DNA from: Gracilaria vermiculophylla
Lineage: Eukaryota; Rhodophyta; Florideophyceae; Gracilariales; Gracilariaceae
Length of the DNA: 62,500 bases
Direction of reading: 5' to 3'
Assembly: GCA_019155205.2 (NCBI GenBank)
Contig: JAHNZQ020000049.1
Location: 1,349,760 to 1,412,259, forward strand
Shown here: piece after piece, positions 1 to 8,508 of the stretch
How the letters are laid out: each line of letters begins with the position of its first letter
Position numbering within the stretch: the stretch's first letter is position 1
Notes under the pieces: generated by a model
Databases searched by the model: none
What the model saw: the letters and a program-made list of their open reading frames with translations, nothing else
What the model was told of the DNA's origin: nothing
Program-made: the position numbers and the translations under genes

Positions 1-213
1 AAGTGTTGTATGTAGGAATACAGGCGCGGGAGTGATTCAGGAGACAAGGTTCCTGCGCAACGGGGTCTGCCTCCGTTCTCTGCGATCGTCTTTACTCTTC
101 GGGGGTTCCCCCTTTTTGCCTTTATCCGTTTTTGCTTACGAGTCCGTTCGCTTTGGACACATTCTGGTTGCATTTTTCTCGTTTGACCTTTCGTAGTCAT
201 CGCGCGCTTAGTG
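1..213. other. No gene seen (left edge)
   Basis: Moderate-GC sequence with no coding feature I can support. A short open frame from about position 132 has no recognisable similarity and runs into the 92-bp repeat, so I treat it as chance. Confidence 0.5.
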
Positions 214-305
214 AGGCTGATAATTGCATTTGCTGTATTGGTAATGGCATATTGCTACATGCGACATTACCGCGTAACTCGGATTGCGTCTGCTGTCTTC
301 CAATT
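214..305 (+). repeat. 92-bp tandem repeat, intact copy 1
   Basis: Starts AGGCTGATAATTGC and ends CTTCCAATT. The same unit restarts at 306 with an exact 92-bp period and one mismatch up to position 349. This copy contains a TA dinucleotide at 256-257 followed by CATGCGACATTACC. In copy 2 a Tc1/mariner element interrupts the unit at exactly this TA, so copy 1 is the uninterrupted (empty-site) version. Confidence 0.85.
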
Positions 306-349
306 AGGCTGATAATTGCATTTGCTGTATTGGTAATGACATATTGCTA

Positions 350-1636
350 CAGTGCGTTTCAAAAACATATTACCCCTCAAAAGTGAGCCAAAACTGTACT
401 GTAGACTAGATTTTGCACATAGTGTACGTAGAATCGTTTCAAAAAGATATGTACACCGCCTTCTTTATAATAATAATGGCTCGACGCCCGCCACTTTTCA
501 AGCAAGAACAGCTTCAAATCGTTAAGTTAAACGCCAGCAAACATTCCAACAGTGCTATCGCTTAAACATTAAAGCGTTCTAGGGTCACAATTGCTTCATT
601 TCTATTAAACCCGACTCTATAGTGCTTAAAATCATCTTTTGGACGCCCAAAGAATCTCAGCCCAGTAGATAAGAGGGGTATTTAAAGGGAGCTGTGCAAA
701 GGAAAAGCAGCGTGCAAAACAATGGGAATTAATCTTCATCTCAACGTTTCTAAATTGAATATATGAAGGCAAATAAACAGCACAAAATTATTTAAATATA
801 AAAAAATGAAAAACACTTTCTTTCTCCAAGACCATCACAAGCGCTAGAGGGTTGTCAGGTGTGCTGGAAAATCCTACTGGAAAAAAAATGGAAAACTGTT
901 ATTCTTACTGATGAAAAAAAGTTCAATTTGGACGGACCAGATTGCTATATATTTTATTGGCACGATCCTCGTTAAGAACGTCATGAATTTTATACCGGGC
1001 ACTCAGGCGGAGGCTCTATAATGGTTTAGGCAGGCATTTCTAAAAAAGATTTGACACAAATTGCCTTCATTGAAGCAAACATGAGTGCGGAAAAATATCA
1101 AAAAGTTGTGTAAAATTATTTGCTACCGTTTGGATTATGTTTTCATGAAGAAAATTTCATTTTTCAACAGAATACTGCGCCTGTACACATTTCATCTTTA
1201 ATTAAAAATTGGCTACAAAAGTGTAAAGTATGGGTTCTAGAGTTATCGGCGCGCGCATTAGATTTTACCGCAGTTGAAAACGTTTGAAAACTGCTGGCGA
1301 GGATGGTTTATGCGCATGAAAGGCCTTTTTAGACAGTTTTTGAACTCAAAAAATGTATTAAAAATTGCTGGAAATGTATAACAGTTTCAATTGTGGAAAA
1401 GTACATCAATTCGATGCCAAACCGTTTCATGAGCGTTATACAGCAAAAAGAATGCAAAATAAAGTATTGAGCGTCGCGCAGTAAAGATTTGTTATTGCTG
1501 ATCATATGTTTTTGAAACGGTTTTTTCACTTTTTTTTTTTTTTTTTTTCTGAAACCTATTTTTGTAGGCGTACAGTATACATTTGGTAGATTTTTTTGAG
1601 ATTTCACAGCATGTGGTATGTTTTTGAAACAGTCTG
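350..1636 (+). mobile_element. Tc1/mariner-type DNA transposon, degenerate, IR/DR termini
   Basis: The element is about 1.29 kb, the usual size for the superfamily. It begins CAGTGCGTTTC after a TA target and ends with the inverted partner GAAACAGTCTG. The outer repeats lie at 350-370 and 1616-1636. A second, inner pair with core CGTTTCAAAAA lies at 435-451 and, inverted, at 1503-1519. This double-site layout is the IR/DR arrangement known from Tc3-like and Sleeping Beauty-like elements. It encloses a single transposase relic. The element is much more AT-rich than the GC island to its right. It is immobile by itself because the transposase is broken. Confidence 0.85.
476..1470 (+). pseudogene. 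Tc1/mariner transposase relic
   Basis: In pieces across shifted frames and internal stops one can read an N-terminal helix-turn-helix segment starting MARRPPLFKQEQ at 476. A DDE-domain segment follows with TDEKKFNLDGPD and FYWHDPR (about 899-975), which includes the first catalytic Asp. Then come GGSIMV, FQQNTAPVH near 1165, SARALDFTAVENV near 1250 (equivalent to the canonical SPDLNPIENLW block), and a C-terminal tail with YINSMPNRFMSVI ending at a TGA at 1468-1470. The second catalytic Asp of the canonical DNAPVH block reads Asn here. At least five in-frame stops (for example after FYWHDPR and after GGSIMV) show it is dead. The fit to the Tc1/mariner family is clear; the subfamily (Tc3-like) is inferred. 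Confidence 0.88.
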
Positions 1637-1690
1637 TGCATGCGACATTACCGCTTAACTCGAACTGCGTGTGCTGTGTTCCAATTAGAC

Positions 1691-3470
1691 TTTGCGCGTG
1701 TAAGGTGTCACAACTGTACGTGTGTTTTGATTGTTTTGTACGGCACACTGCAGACTTTTTAGTACATTGAGGTGAAGGGTTGTTGGAATGGTTTTGCGCA
1801 CAACGTTTTGGTGGCAGAGGGTGCGTTTGATGGGGCGTTTGTGTGCAGCAAGTATAGAGTTTTGTGTTGTGCAGGTTGGTGGGTCATCAGAAAACGGGAA
1901 ATTGTGAGCGAAGGAGGGTTGAAACGTGGGCAACCGTGAGCGTAGAAGTGTGGAGTAGCTTTGCAGTGTACGCTACGATTTGAATGTGTTTGGAGGGCGA
2001 CGGAGGCGATGCGCGAGCCACGTTGACGGACTTTGTAGTTTTATGTTTTGCAAAAGACGCTGTGCAGTGCTGCTTGAACGAGGCGGTGACTGTGGGGGTC
2101 GTGTGCGCGGGTGGCGGCACGTTTCGGGGGGCGGCATGCGTTTTGGCGCCAAAGTGGCACGTTGGTGGCGTGCTCGCTCGAGACGCGGCGCGCCACACGA
2201 CGCGGCGGCGTGCATTGCTTAACAAGCACCGCTGGGCGTTTCAAACAAGGCGTGTACGCGGCGGCGACGCAGCGCGCCACAAGCGGCGGGGCGGAAATAT
2301 ACAAGCGCGTGGGGCGCGGGGAAGACGGCGTGACGAAGAGCGTGTTGGCGCAGGCTGACAGCTGTGAGCAGTACTACAAGTACAACAAAGAGTAGTGGCG
2401 GCGCTCACTGCGCGTCGCGCACATGGGACGCGCCGAGCGGAGCGCGCAGCTGTGGTGGTGGCCGCCGCCGGCGAGACGCGCGCCGCTGCGCGCGGCGCCG
2501 CGCGGAGAAGGAAGGCAGCAAACGCGCAGCGCCGCCGCGCGGGGGGGGGCAGCGGCGGCGGAGCTGCTTTCGGCAAGCGAGTCGGGGCGGCAGTTTGCGC
2601 AGCTGCGGGCGGTGCGGCGCGCGGCGGGCGCGGCTGTCTGCAGGGCGCGCGCGCAGTGACAGCGCGTGGGGGGGGGCGGGCGCGCGCGCGCGCGGGTGCG
2701 CGGCGACGTGACTGCGCGCGCGGCGCGCAGACAGCGGCGCGCCGACAGCGACGCGCGGCGGCGGCGGTGCAGCGCGCGCGGCGCGGGCGCGGGCGGCGGC
2801 GGGGGGGGGGCGCAGGCGTGGCGCGGCGCGGCGCGGCGCGCTGGCGGCGCCGCAGCCATACAGCGCGCGGCGACGGGCGGCCGATTTACGCAGGCGCGCG
2901 CGCGGCGCGCCTTACACCGCAACGCGGCGCGCCGCGGCGCGCGCAGTGGCGCGCGCAGTGGCGCGCGCGGTGGAAGCAGCGGCGCGCGCAAACGTGCGGC
3001 GCGCGGCGCGCTGTAATGCAGTTGGCGCCGCGGCGGCGGCAGCGGCGGCAGCGGCGGCAGCGGCGGCAGCGGCGGCGGCAGCGGCGGCGGCAGCGGCGGC
3101 GGCAGCGGCGGCGCGCGCCACAGCTCTCCGCGCGGCGGCGCTCTCGCGACGCGGCGCGCGTGGAAGCTGCGCGGCGCGCACGTGCGCGCGCTAATAAGCT
3201 CGCGCGCCGCCAACAGCGCGCGCGCAAGCGCGCGCCGGCCGCCAACGGCGCGCGCCCAAGTCGCCGCGCGCGCCGCCAATGACGCGCGCTGCCGCGCCGC
3301 CAATCGCGCGCCTTGCCGCGCCGCGCCGCGCCGCGCCGCGCCGCAGCGCCGCGCAGCGCGCCGCGCCGCTCCGCCGCGCGCGCCGCTCGCGCCGCTCGCG
3401 CCGCGCCGAGTACGAGCGCCGCGCGCGGCTCGCTCAAAGCGTTTTTACACACGCACGCGCGCGCGCGCTC
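1691..3470. other. GC-rich low-complexity intergenic region
   Basis: Composition changes sharply near 2.0 kb from AT-rich to extreme GC with alternating GCGC and GGC triplets. Long open frames exist in almost every frame on both strands, but they encode only Ala/Arg/Gly-rich shadow peptides. A perfect palindrome TTTGGCGCCAAA lies at about 2142-2153 and resembles an E2F-type site. I see no gene I can support. The region lies downstream of the CDK inhibitor gene on the minus strand. Confidence 0.6.
3029..3112. repeat. (GCGGCG/GCA) trinucleotide microsatellite
   Basis: About 84 bp of GGC triplets interspersed with regularly spaced GCA/CAG triplets (CGGCGGCAG units). It would encode poly-Ala/Gly or Arg/Gln in any frame. 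No gene is evident around it. Confidence 0.8.
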
Positions 3471-3694
3471 TCACAGCAGCGTCCACTGGAAGCGCCCGCG
3501 CTGCGGGCCGGACGCAATGTCAAAGTTCCAGCGCCGCAGGAAGCGCTGCCGCGCGTCGCGCATCACCGCGCGCCGCAGCGCCTCCATGTCCCGGTCGGCG
3601 CGCGCCGCGGCCGCCGCCCCATCGGCGCCGCCATCAGCGGCGCCGTCCGCGTCGGCACCAGCGGCGCCGTCCGCGTCGCCGTCGCCGTCGCCGT

Positions 3695-3757
<63 letters not shown>

Positions 3758-4133
3758 GGTGGTCGTCCTTGTCGTCGTCCGAGCTGTCGGCGGCGCACTG
3801 CGAAAAGTCCAGGCGGCGCGGCTGCAGCGCGGCGCGGCGCCGGCGCAGGCGCAGCCGGCACGGCGTGCGCTTGCGCGGCCGCAGCGCGTGCGCCGCCGTC
3901 GCGCCGTACGCCGCGCACGCGCGCACCAGCGCGTGGTGCGCGCTGCCTCCGTCGGCGCCGTCCGTCAAGTCGGCGGCGGCGGCAGATGCGTCCTCGATGT
4001 CGGCCGTGGGGGGGGGGGTGCATTCGCGCGCGGCGGCGGCGGCGGCGGCGGCGAGCGCGCGCGGCGCGGCGCGCCTGCGCTTGCACGGCGCCATGCGCTC
4101 GGGCGCGAGTGCGGTGGCGGCGGCGCAGTCCAT
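3471..4133 (-). CDS. CIP/KIP/KRP-type cyclin-dependent kinase inhibitor
   Basis: The predicted protein has 220 residues and starts at the ATG encoding MDCAAATALAP. Its C-terminus contains RRWNFDIASGPQRGRFQW shortly before the stop. This matches the CDI-domain core known from animal p27/p21 (NFDF..PLEG.YEW) and plant KRP proteins (NFD..PL.GR.EW), which inserts into cyclin/CDK complexes. As in plant KRPs, the motif sits at the extreme C-terminus. The upstream part is basic (KRRR, RPRKR, LRLRRRR; possible nuclear signals) and then holds a 19-residue poly-Ala run and Asp/Gly/Ala repeats. The frame is open far upstream of this ATG, but that extension is low complexity and the CT-rich sequence before 4133 looks like a 5' leader. 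Expected role: nuclear inhibitor of CDK at G1/S. Only the last ~40 residues support the family call. Confidence 0.72.
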
Positions 4134-5790
4134 GCGCGCGGGCGGTGGGGGCGGGTGGGGCGGCGGGGGCGCGCGAGGCGGCGCGGCGGGCGCGGGGCGG
4201 GTGAGGGGTTGCGGAGGGGGCGGAGGCGTCGGGCGGCGGTGGGGGAGGGGAGGGGAGGGGAGAGGAGAGGAGTAGAGGCGGCGGGGGGCGCTAGCGCTCA
4301 CCGCAGCGCGCCGTCTTATGCGGCGCAAAAACGTCGCGCAGTTTAGGCGCGCAGCGAGCGCGCCGGCGCTGAAAGCGTGCGGCACGCCGCGGGCGCGGGC
4401 GCCGCACGTGGCGAGCTGTGCGCCGCCCGCGCGCCGCGCTCTCCGGCTGAGACTCTCAGCGCAGCGCATGCGCGCGCGCGCGCGCGCGCGCGCGCAGGTG
4501 CCGCGCGCTGTGGCGCGCGTCGCCGATTGCGCCGCCGCCGATTTGCGCGCCGCGGCGGCGAGGGGCGGCGCGCCGCACCGTCTTGGGCGCGCGCGTCGCG
4601 CAGCGCCAGTGGCTTGCGCGCCGCGCGGCGGCGCGCCGCGCCGTCGTGGGCGCGCGCGTCGCGCAGCGCCAGTGGCTTGCGCGCCGCGCGACGGCGCGCG
4701 CGCCGACGGCGGCGCGGCGTGGCGCAGCGCGGCGCGCGAGCCACTGGCGCTGCGCGACGCGCGCGCCCACGACGGCGCGCAGCTGGCGCGCGGCGGGAGG
4801 TGCAGCCGTTGGCGCGCGCACATCGCGCAGCAAAACAAAACAAACGGCGCGCACGGCGCCGGCGGCGCGGCGCGCGTATCATTTGGCGCGCCCCAAAGTA
4901 TCGGCGCCGTTCCCGGTGGCGGTGCGCGCGCCCCGCCACAGCGCCGTCCGCCAAGGCGGCGGCGGCGGCGGCGGCGGCGCGCGCAGCGGCGCGCGCAGCG
5001 GCGCGCGCGCGCTTGCGGCGCCTGCGCGCGCAGTGCGCGCGGCGGCCGCATAAAGTGCGCGCGCCGCGCGTGCGCGCGTGGCGCGCTCGGCGCACGTGGC
5101 GCGCGCGCCGTGCGCACAGCGCCCTTCTCTGCACGCGTCCCACTGGCGCAGTGCCGGCGCGCGCCCCATGGGCGCAGTCGCGCGCGCCGCCGCCGCGCAC
5201 TCGCGACGCGCCCGAGGCAGCCGTCCCAGAGCACCTGCCGCAACCGCCGCCGCCGCCGCCGCCGCTGCCGCCGCGCACACGCGACGCGCGCGACGCAGCC
5301 GCGCCACGGCACCGCAACACGGCTGCGGCCGTGTTGAGCACACACGCGCATGTGTTGGCGTCAACAACAACAACAACAAAGGAGCAGAGACGGACGCGAG
5401 CACGTGCGCGCGCGGCGGCGCATGGCGCAGCAGCAAACGGCGCGCGGCGGCGACGCACGGCGGCGCGCCGCGCGCCGTGCGGCCGCCGCCGCTGCCGCAC
5501 GCGGCGGGAGATCGCGCGCGCGCGCGCCAGCGGCGGCGCGCGCCGCGGCGCTGCAAAATTGCAGCGCCCACCCGCCGCGCGCCAAGTACGCCCAACGGCG
5601 CTGCTCGCCGCCCGCCAACGACCGCCGCCGCCCCGCGCCGAGATTGGCGCGAGATACGCGCACGCGTGACCCATTCCGCGCGCCGCCCCCCGTCGCACCC
5701 GCCACTTAAGCCGCCGCGCCCCGCCGCGCGCCCCGCCGCGCCCCCGTCCGCCCGCCCGTCCCCCCGCCCGCCCGCCGCCCCCCGCCCGCC
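4134..5790. promoter_or_regulatory. Divergent GC-rich promoter between CDK inhibitor and MYB
   Basis: About 1.66 kb lies between two divergent start codons. Next to the CDK inhibitor start is a polypyrimidine tract on its sense strand (CCTCT/CCCCT units, about 4230-4275). Before the MYB start is a C-rich leader (about 5700-5790). Between them are GCGC alternation, a (GCGC)n run near 4468-4495, a direct/inverted repeat cluster at 4584-4769, and ATTTGGCGCG...CCCCAAAG around 4881-4897, which resembles an E2F-like TTTGGCGC element. No TATA box is obvious. Promoter function is inferred from position. Confidence 0.5.
4584..4769. repeat. 44-bp repeat: two direct copies and one inverted copy
   Basis: The unit starts TGGGCGCGCGCGTCGCGCAG and contains CGCCAGTGGCT. 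Direct copies lie at 4584-4627 and 4647-4690 (63-bp period, nearly identical). The reverse complement lies at 4733-4769. The inverted arm could form a large cruciform or hairpin with either direct copy. Confidence 0.8.
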
Positions 5791-7053
5791 ATGTTGCCGC
5801 GCAAGCGCTCGTCCACGCCCCCGCCCTCGCGCCTCGGCTCCCCCGTCACCCCCGCCCCCGCCCCCTCCCCCGCCGACGACGCCCTGCGCCTGCTGTGCCT
5901 CGCCGCCTCCCACAACCGCCCCGCCCCCCACCTCCCGCCGCTCCCCCTCCACCCCCACCCCCACCGCCCGCTGCCGCCGCCCACCACGCCGCCCCCGCCC
6001 CCGCCACCACCATCGCCACCACCACCGCCGCCGCACTCCGCCCCCGCCACCACCGCCCGCGCCATGCGCTCGCCGCCGCCGCCGCCGCCGCCGCTGTACG
6101 TGCAGCAATTTGGCCACGCGTCCGCGCTGCGCCCGCCGCCGCTGGCGCTGTATCCGCACTACGCCCCCGCGCTCTCGGCGCCGCTGCTGCCGCTGCAGTT
6201 TGCGCCGCAGCACCTGGTGCCGCCCGAGCTGCGCCCCGCGCTGCACGCGCACGCCATGCCCTATGGCGCCTGCGCCGCCGCCGCCGCCGGCGCCGCCGCG
6301 CTGGCGCCCGCCAGCCAGCCGCTCATGCACCTGCCGCTCACGGCGCTGCCGCTGGCCGCGCAGATGGCGGTGGGCGCGCCGCCGCTGCTGGCGGCCGCCG
6401 CGGCGGCGGCCGCCGCCGCCGCCGCCGCCGCTGCGGCCGCGACGCCGCGCCGCGTCAAGGGCCCGTGGCGCCCCGAGGAGGACCGCATCCTCACCGAGCT
6501 GGTGACCAAGCTGGGCGCGCGCCGCTGGACGCTCATCGCGTCGCACATCGCCGGCCGCACCGGCAAGCAGGCGCGCGAGCGCTGGCTCAACCAGCTGGCG
6601 CCGCACCTCACCAAGCGCCCGTGGACGCCCGAGGAGGACCGCGTGGTCATGCTGGCGCACGCGCGCCTCGGCAACCGCTGGAGCGAGATCGCCAAGCTGC
6701 TCGACGGCCGCACCGACAACGCCACCAAGAACCGCTTCAACACCACCATCCGCCGCCAGATCTCGCAGCTGGCCACGCACGCGCGCGCCGCCGACGGCGC
6801 CGACGTGGCGGCCGCCGCGGCCGCCGCGGCCGCCGCCACTGCGGCCACTGCGGCCGCCGCGGGCGGTGGCAGCGGCGGCGGCGGCGGCACTGGCGGCGGC
6901 GGCGGCACTGGCGGCGGCGGTGCGGCCAATGACGCGGGTATGGACACGGGCGCGCGCCCGGGGCGTGGCAAGAGGAAGAGGGAGGACGCGGCGGCGGCGG
7001 CGCGCCTGCAGCCGCTGGCGCAGCGCGCCAAGTCCATGGCGGCGCCGTCGTGA
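5791..7053 (+). CDS. R2R3-type MYB transcription factor
   Basis: The protein has 420 residues. Residues 1-215 are Pro/Ala/His-rich and low complexity. Two MYB repeats follow. R2 (about 222-273) starts KGPWRPEEDRIL and has all three spaced Trp, including RERWLNQL. R3 (about 274-325) has RPWTPEEDRVV, GNRWSEIAKLL and NRFNTTIRR. R3 keeps an animal-type first Trp, and its third aromatic position is Phe instead of Trp. The C-terminal third is Ala/Gly-rich and ends with a basic patch (GRGKRKRED). Expected role: sequence-specific DNA binding in the nucleus, c-Myb/3R-like in repeat sequence. Upstream sequence is C-rich and there is no intron. The divergent partner is the CDK inhibitor, which suggests a cell-cycle connection, though this is only inference. 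Confidence 0.93.
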   Translation: MLPRKRSSTPPPSRLGSPVTPAPAPSPADDALRLLCLAASHNRPAPHLPPLPLHPHPHRPLPPPTTPPPPPPPPSPPPPPPHSAPATTARAMRSPPPPPPPLYVQQFGHASALRPPPLALYPHYAPALSAPLLPLQFAPQHLVPPELRPALHAHAMPYGACAAAAAGAAALAPASQPLMHLPLTALPLAAQMAVGAPPLLAAAAAAAAAAAAAAAAATPRRVKGPWRPEEDRILTELVTKLGARRWTLIASHIAGRTGKQARERWLNQLAPHLTKRPWTPEEDRVVMLAHARLGNRWSEIAKLLDGRTDNATKNRFNTTIRRQISQLATHARAADGADVAAAAAAAAAATAATAAAAGGGSGGGGGTGGGGGTGGGGAANDAGMDTGARPGRGKRKREDAAAAARLQPLAQRAKSMAAPS

Positions 7054-7718
7054 GCGCGCGCGCCACCTCTGTACATAGTCAACCGCCCGCCTACTCGCGC
7101 ACTCGCCTACTCGCCAACTCGCGCACTCGCCTACTCGCCTGCTCGCCTACGCGCCTGCTCGCCTACGCGCCTGCTCGCCTACGCGCCTGCTCGCCTACTC
7201 GCCTGCTCGTGCACTGCGCCTCCGCGCGCCTCCCATTCGGCGCGCGCACCGCCTCCCCCAACGGCGCGAGCACGTCACGTTCGAAATCCGTTGCTGGTTG
7301 CCGCCGCCTCCGCTGCTTCCACCGCCGCCTTACAGCCGCCCGCCTTACAGCCGCGCCGCAGCACGTGCGCGCGCCGCCCTGCGTCCGCCGCCTGCCGCCG
7401 TCGCGTGCTCTCAGTGGCCGCGCGCGCGCCGCCGCTGCGTGTCGCCCCTGCACGCGCGTCTGCCCTGCCCGTCGTGGCCGCCGTGGCCGCCGTGGCCGCC
7501 GTGGCCGCCGTGGCTGCCGTGGCTGCCGTGGCCGCCGGGGCCGCGTGGGCCGCGTGTCCACGCGTGGCCGCTGTGGCGAGCAGCGCGCGCGAGGCTCCGC
7601 TGTGCCGCACCTCGCGCCGCCACCTGCCGCGCGCGCTGCGCCGCACACAGCGACTTGGCGGTGCCGCAGCGCGGAAGACGCCGGGGCGCCGCGGTGCTGC
7701 CGCGCTTCGCCGCCCGTC
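7054..7718. other. Intergenic region with GC minisatellites
   Basis: This covers the MYB 3' end and the upstream region of the CpcT/CpeT gene. It contains a CTCGCCTACTCGCC minisatellite (about 7090-7210) and a 9-bp CCGTGGCCG repeat block (about 7470-7545). The frame of the downstream gene stays open across it, but the peptide is low complexity, so I treat it as non-coding leader or promoter. Confidence 0.5.
7090..7210. repeat. CTCGCCTACTCGCC minisatellite
   Basis: Degenerate tandem array of roughly 7-8-nt units (CTCGCCTA, CTCGCCTG, CGCGCCTG), clearly periodic by eye over about 120 bp just after the MYB stop codon. Confidence 0.8.
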
Positions 7719-8492
7719 ATGAGCGCGCCCGCCTTCGCCGCCGCGCCGCTGCCGCGCGCTCGCCGCGCGTCGCCGCGCGCGCGCGCGTGCCGCGCCGCCG
7801 CCGGCGCCGCCGCCGCCGCGCCGCCGCCTCCGGCTGGCACGGCGGCCACGGGCGCCAACGCGCGCCGCATGGCCACCTGGCTGGCCGCCGACTGGTCCAA
7901 CAGGCGCCAGGCCATGGACAACCCGCAGTTCTGGGCGCACATTCACGTGTGCTTCCGCCCGCTGCCGTGGCGCCTGCTGCGCGCCTACAGCTTCTACGCC
8001 GAGTCGGCGTACGACTACAACCTGGGCGCGCCCTACAAGACGTCCGTCGTGCGCATCGAGCACGACGGCCGCGGCCACCTCGAGCTCGCGTCCTACAAGC
8101 TCGCGCAGCCCGAGGAGTTCTGGATGGGCGCCTACGAGCCCGCGCTGCTGCGCCCGCTCACCGCCCACATGCTGCGCCGCATGCCCGACGCGTGCAACAC
8201 CCTCTTCGAGTGGCAGCCGCACCAGCGCGTGTACAGGGCGCGCTCGCGCCCGGGAAAGGGCTGCCGCATACGCCGCCGCGGCGACCACAACGACTCCTAC
8301 CTCGACTCCAACATCATGCTGGCCGAGGACTGCTACGCCGCGTGGGACGTGGGCCGCGATCCGCAAACCGACCAGAGGGTGTGGGGCACGCCGGCCGGCC
8401 CATTTGTTTTTGACGCCGTCACCAGATTGCACCATCTCGTCCCGGAGGAGGAACAGCCCGAGCTTGCGAGCAGCGCCACGCACCCGCAGTAA
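7719..8492 (+). CDS. cpcT: CpcT/CpeT-family phycobiliprotein chromophore lyase, plastid-targeted
   Basis: The protein has 257 residues. Residues from about 50 match the CpcT/CpeT lyase family: TWLAADWSNRRQA, FWAHIHVCFRPLP, FYAESAYDYNLGAPY, CNTLFEWQ, RPGKGCRIRRRG, SYLDSNIML, and a C-terminal block GRDPQTDQRVWGTPAGPF. In cyanobacteria these enzymes attach phycocyanobilin or phycoerythrobilin to a beta-subunit cysteine of phycobiliproteins. The first ~50 residues are Ala/Arg/Pro-rich with a Phe at position 6, as expected for a red-algal plastid transit peptide. The ATG at 7719 gives that presequence; the frame is open upstream only through low complexity. The gene converges on the NDUFB2-like gene with 16 nt between stop codons. 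I cannot tell CpcT from CpeT specificity. Confidence 0.92.
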   Translation: MSAPAFAAAPLPRARRASPRARACRAAAGAAAAAPPPPAGTAATGANARRMATWLAADWSNRRQAMDNPQFWAHIHVCFRPLPWRLLRAYSFYAESAYDYNLGAPYKTSVVRIEHDGRGHLELASYKLAQPEEFWMGAYEPALLRPLTAHMLRRMPDACNTLFEWQPHQRVYRARSRPGKGCRIRRRGDHNDSYLDSNIMLAEDCYAAWDVGRDPQTDQRVWGTPAGPFVFDAVTRLHHLVPEEEQPELASSATHPQ

Positions 8493-8508
8493 ATCAAACG
8501 CCTCTTTT

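Larger units (their letters stand above)
306..1690 (+). repeat. 92-bp repeat copy 2, split by a transposon
   Basis: The left half is 306-349. The right half resumes at 1639 with CATGCGACATTACCGC and ends near 1690 with CCAATTAG. Together they rebuild the 92-bp unit, with several point differences in the right half. The target TA is retained on the left (348-349). On the right the duplicated dinucleotide reads TG (1637-1638), a likely point mutation. Confidence 0.8.

Noticed and set aside
2374..3303. Long overlapping Ala/Arg/Pro-rich open frames on both strands in the GC island
   Set aside because: Stop codons are rare at this GC content, and the peptides are pure low complexity with no domain or start context.
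4134..5351. N-terminal extension of the CDK inhibitor frame to over 600 residues
   Set aside because: It consists of Arg/Ala repeats translated from promoter-like GCGC sequence. The ATG at 4133 follows a CT-rich leader and gives a normal-sized protein.
7270..7310. tRNA T-arm-like GTTCGAAATCC
   Set aside because: Flanking bases do not pair as a T-stem and no acceptor, D or anticodon arm is present.
7275..8508. Minus-strand continuation of the NDUFB2-like frame through the CpcT/CpeT gene
   Set aside because: After HML the family similarity stops at a good GTACGT donor and resumes in another frame after an AG. The rest is antisense shadow of the lyase.
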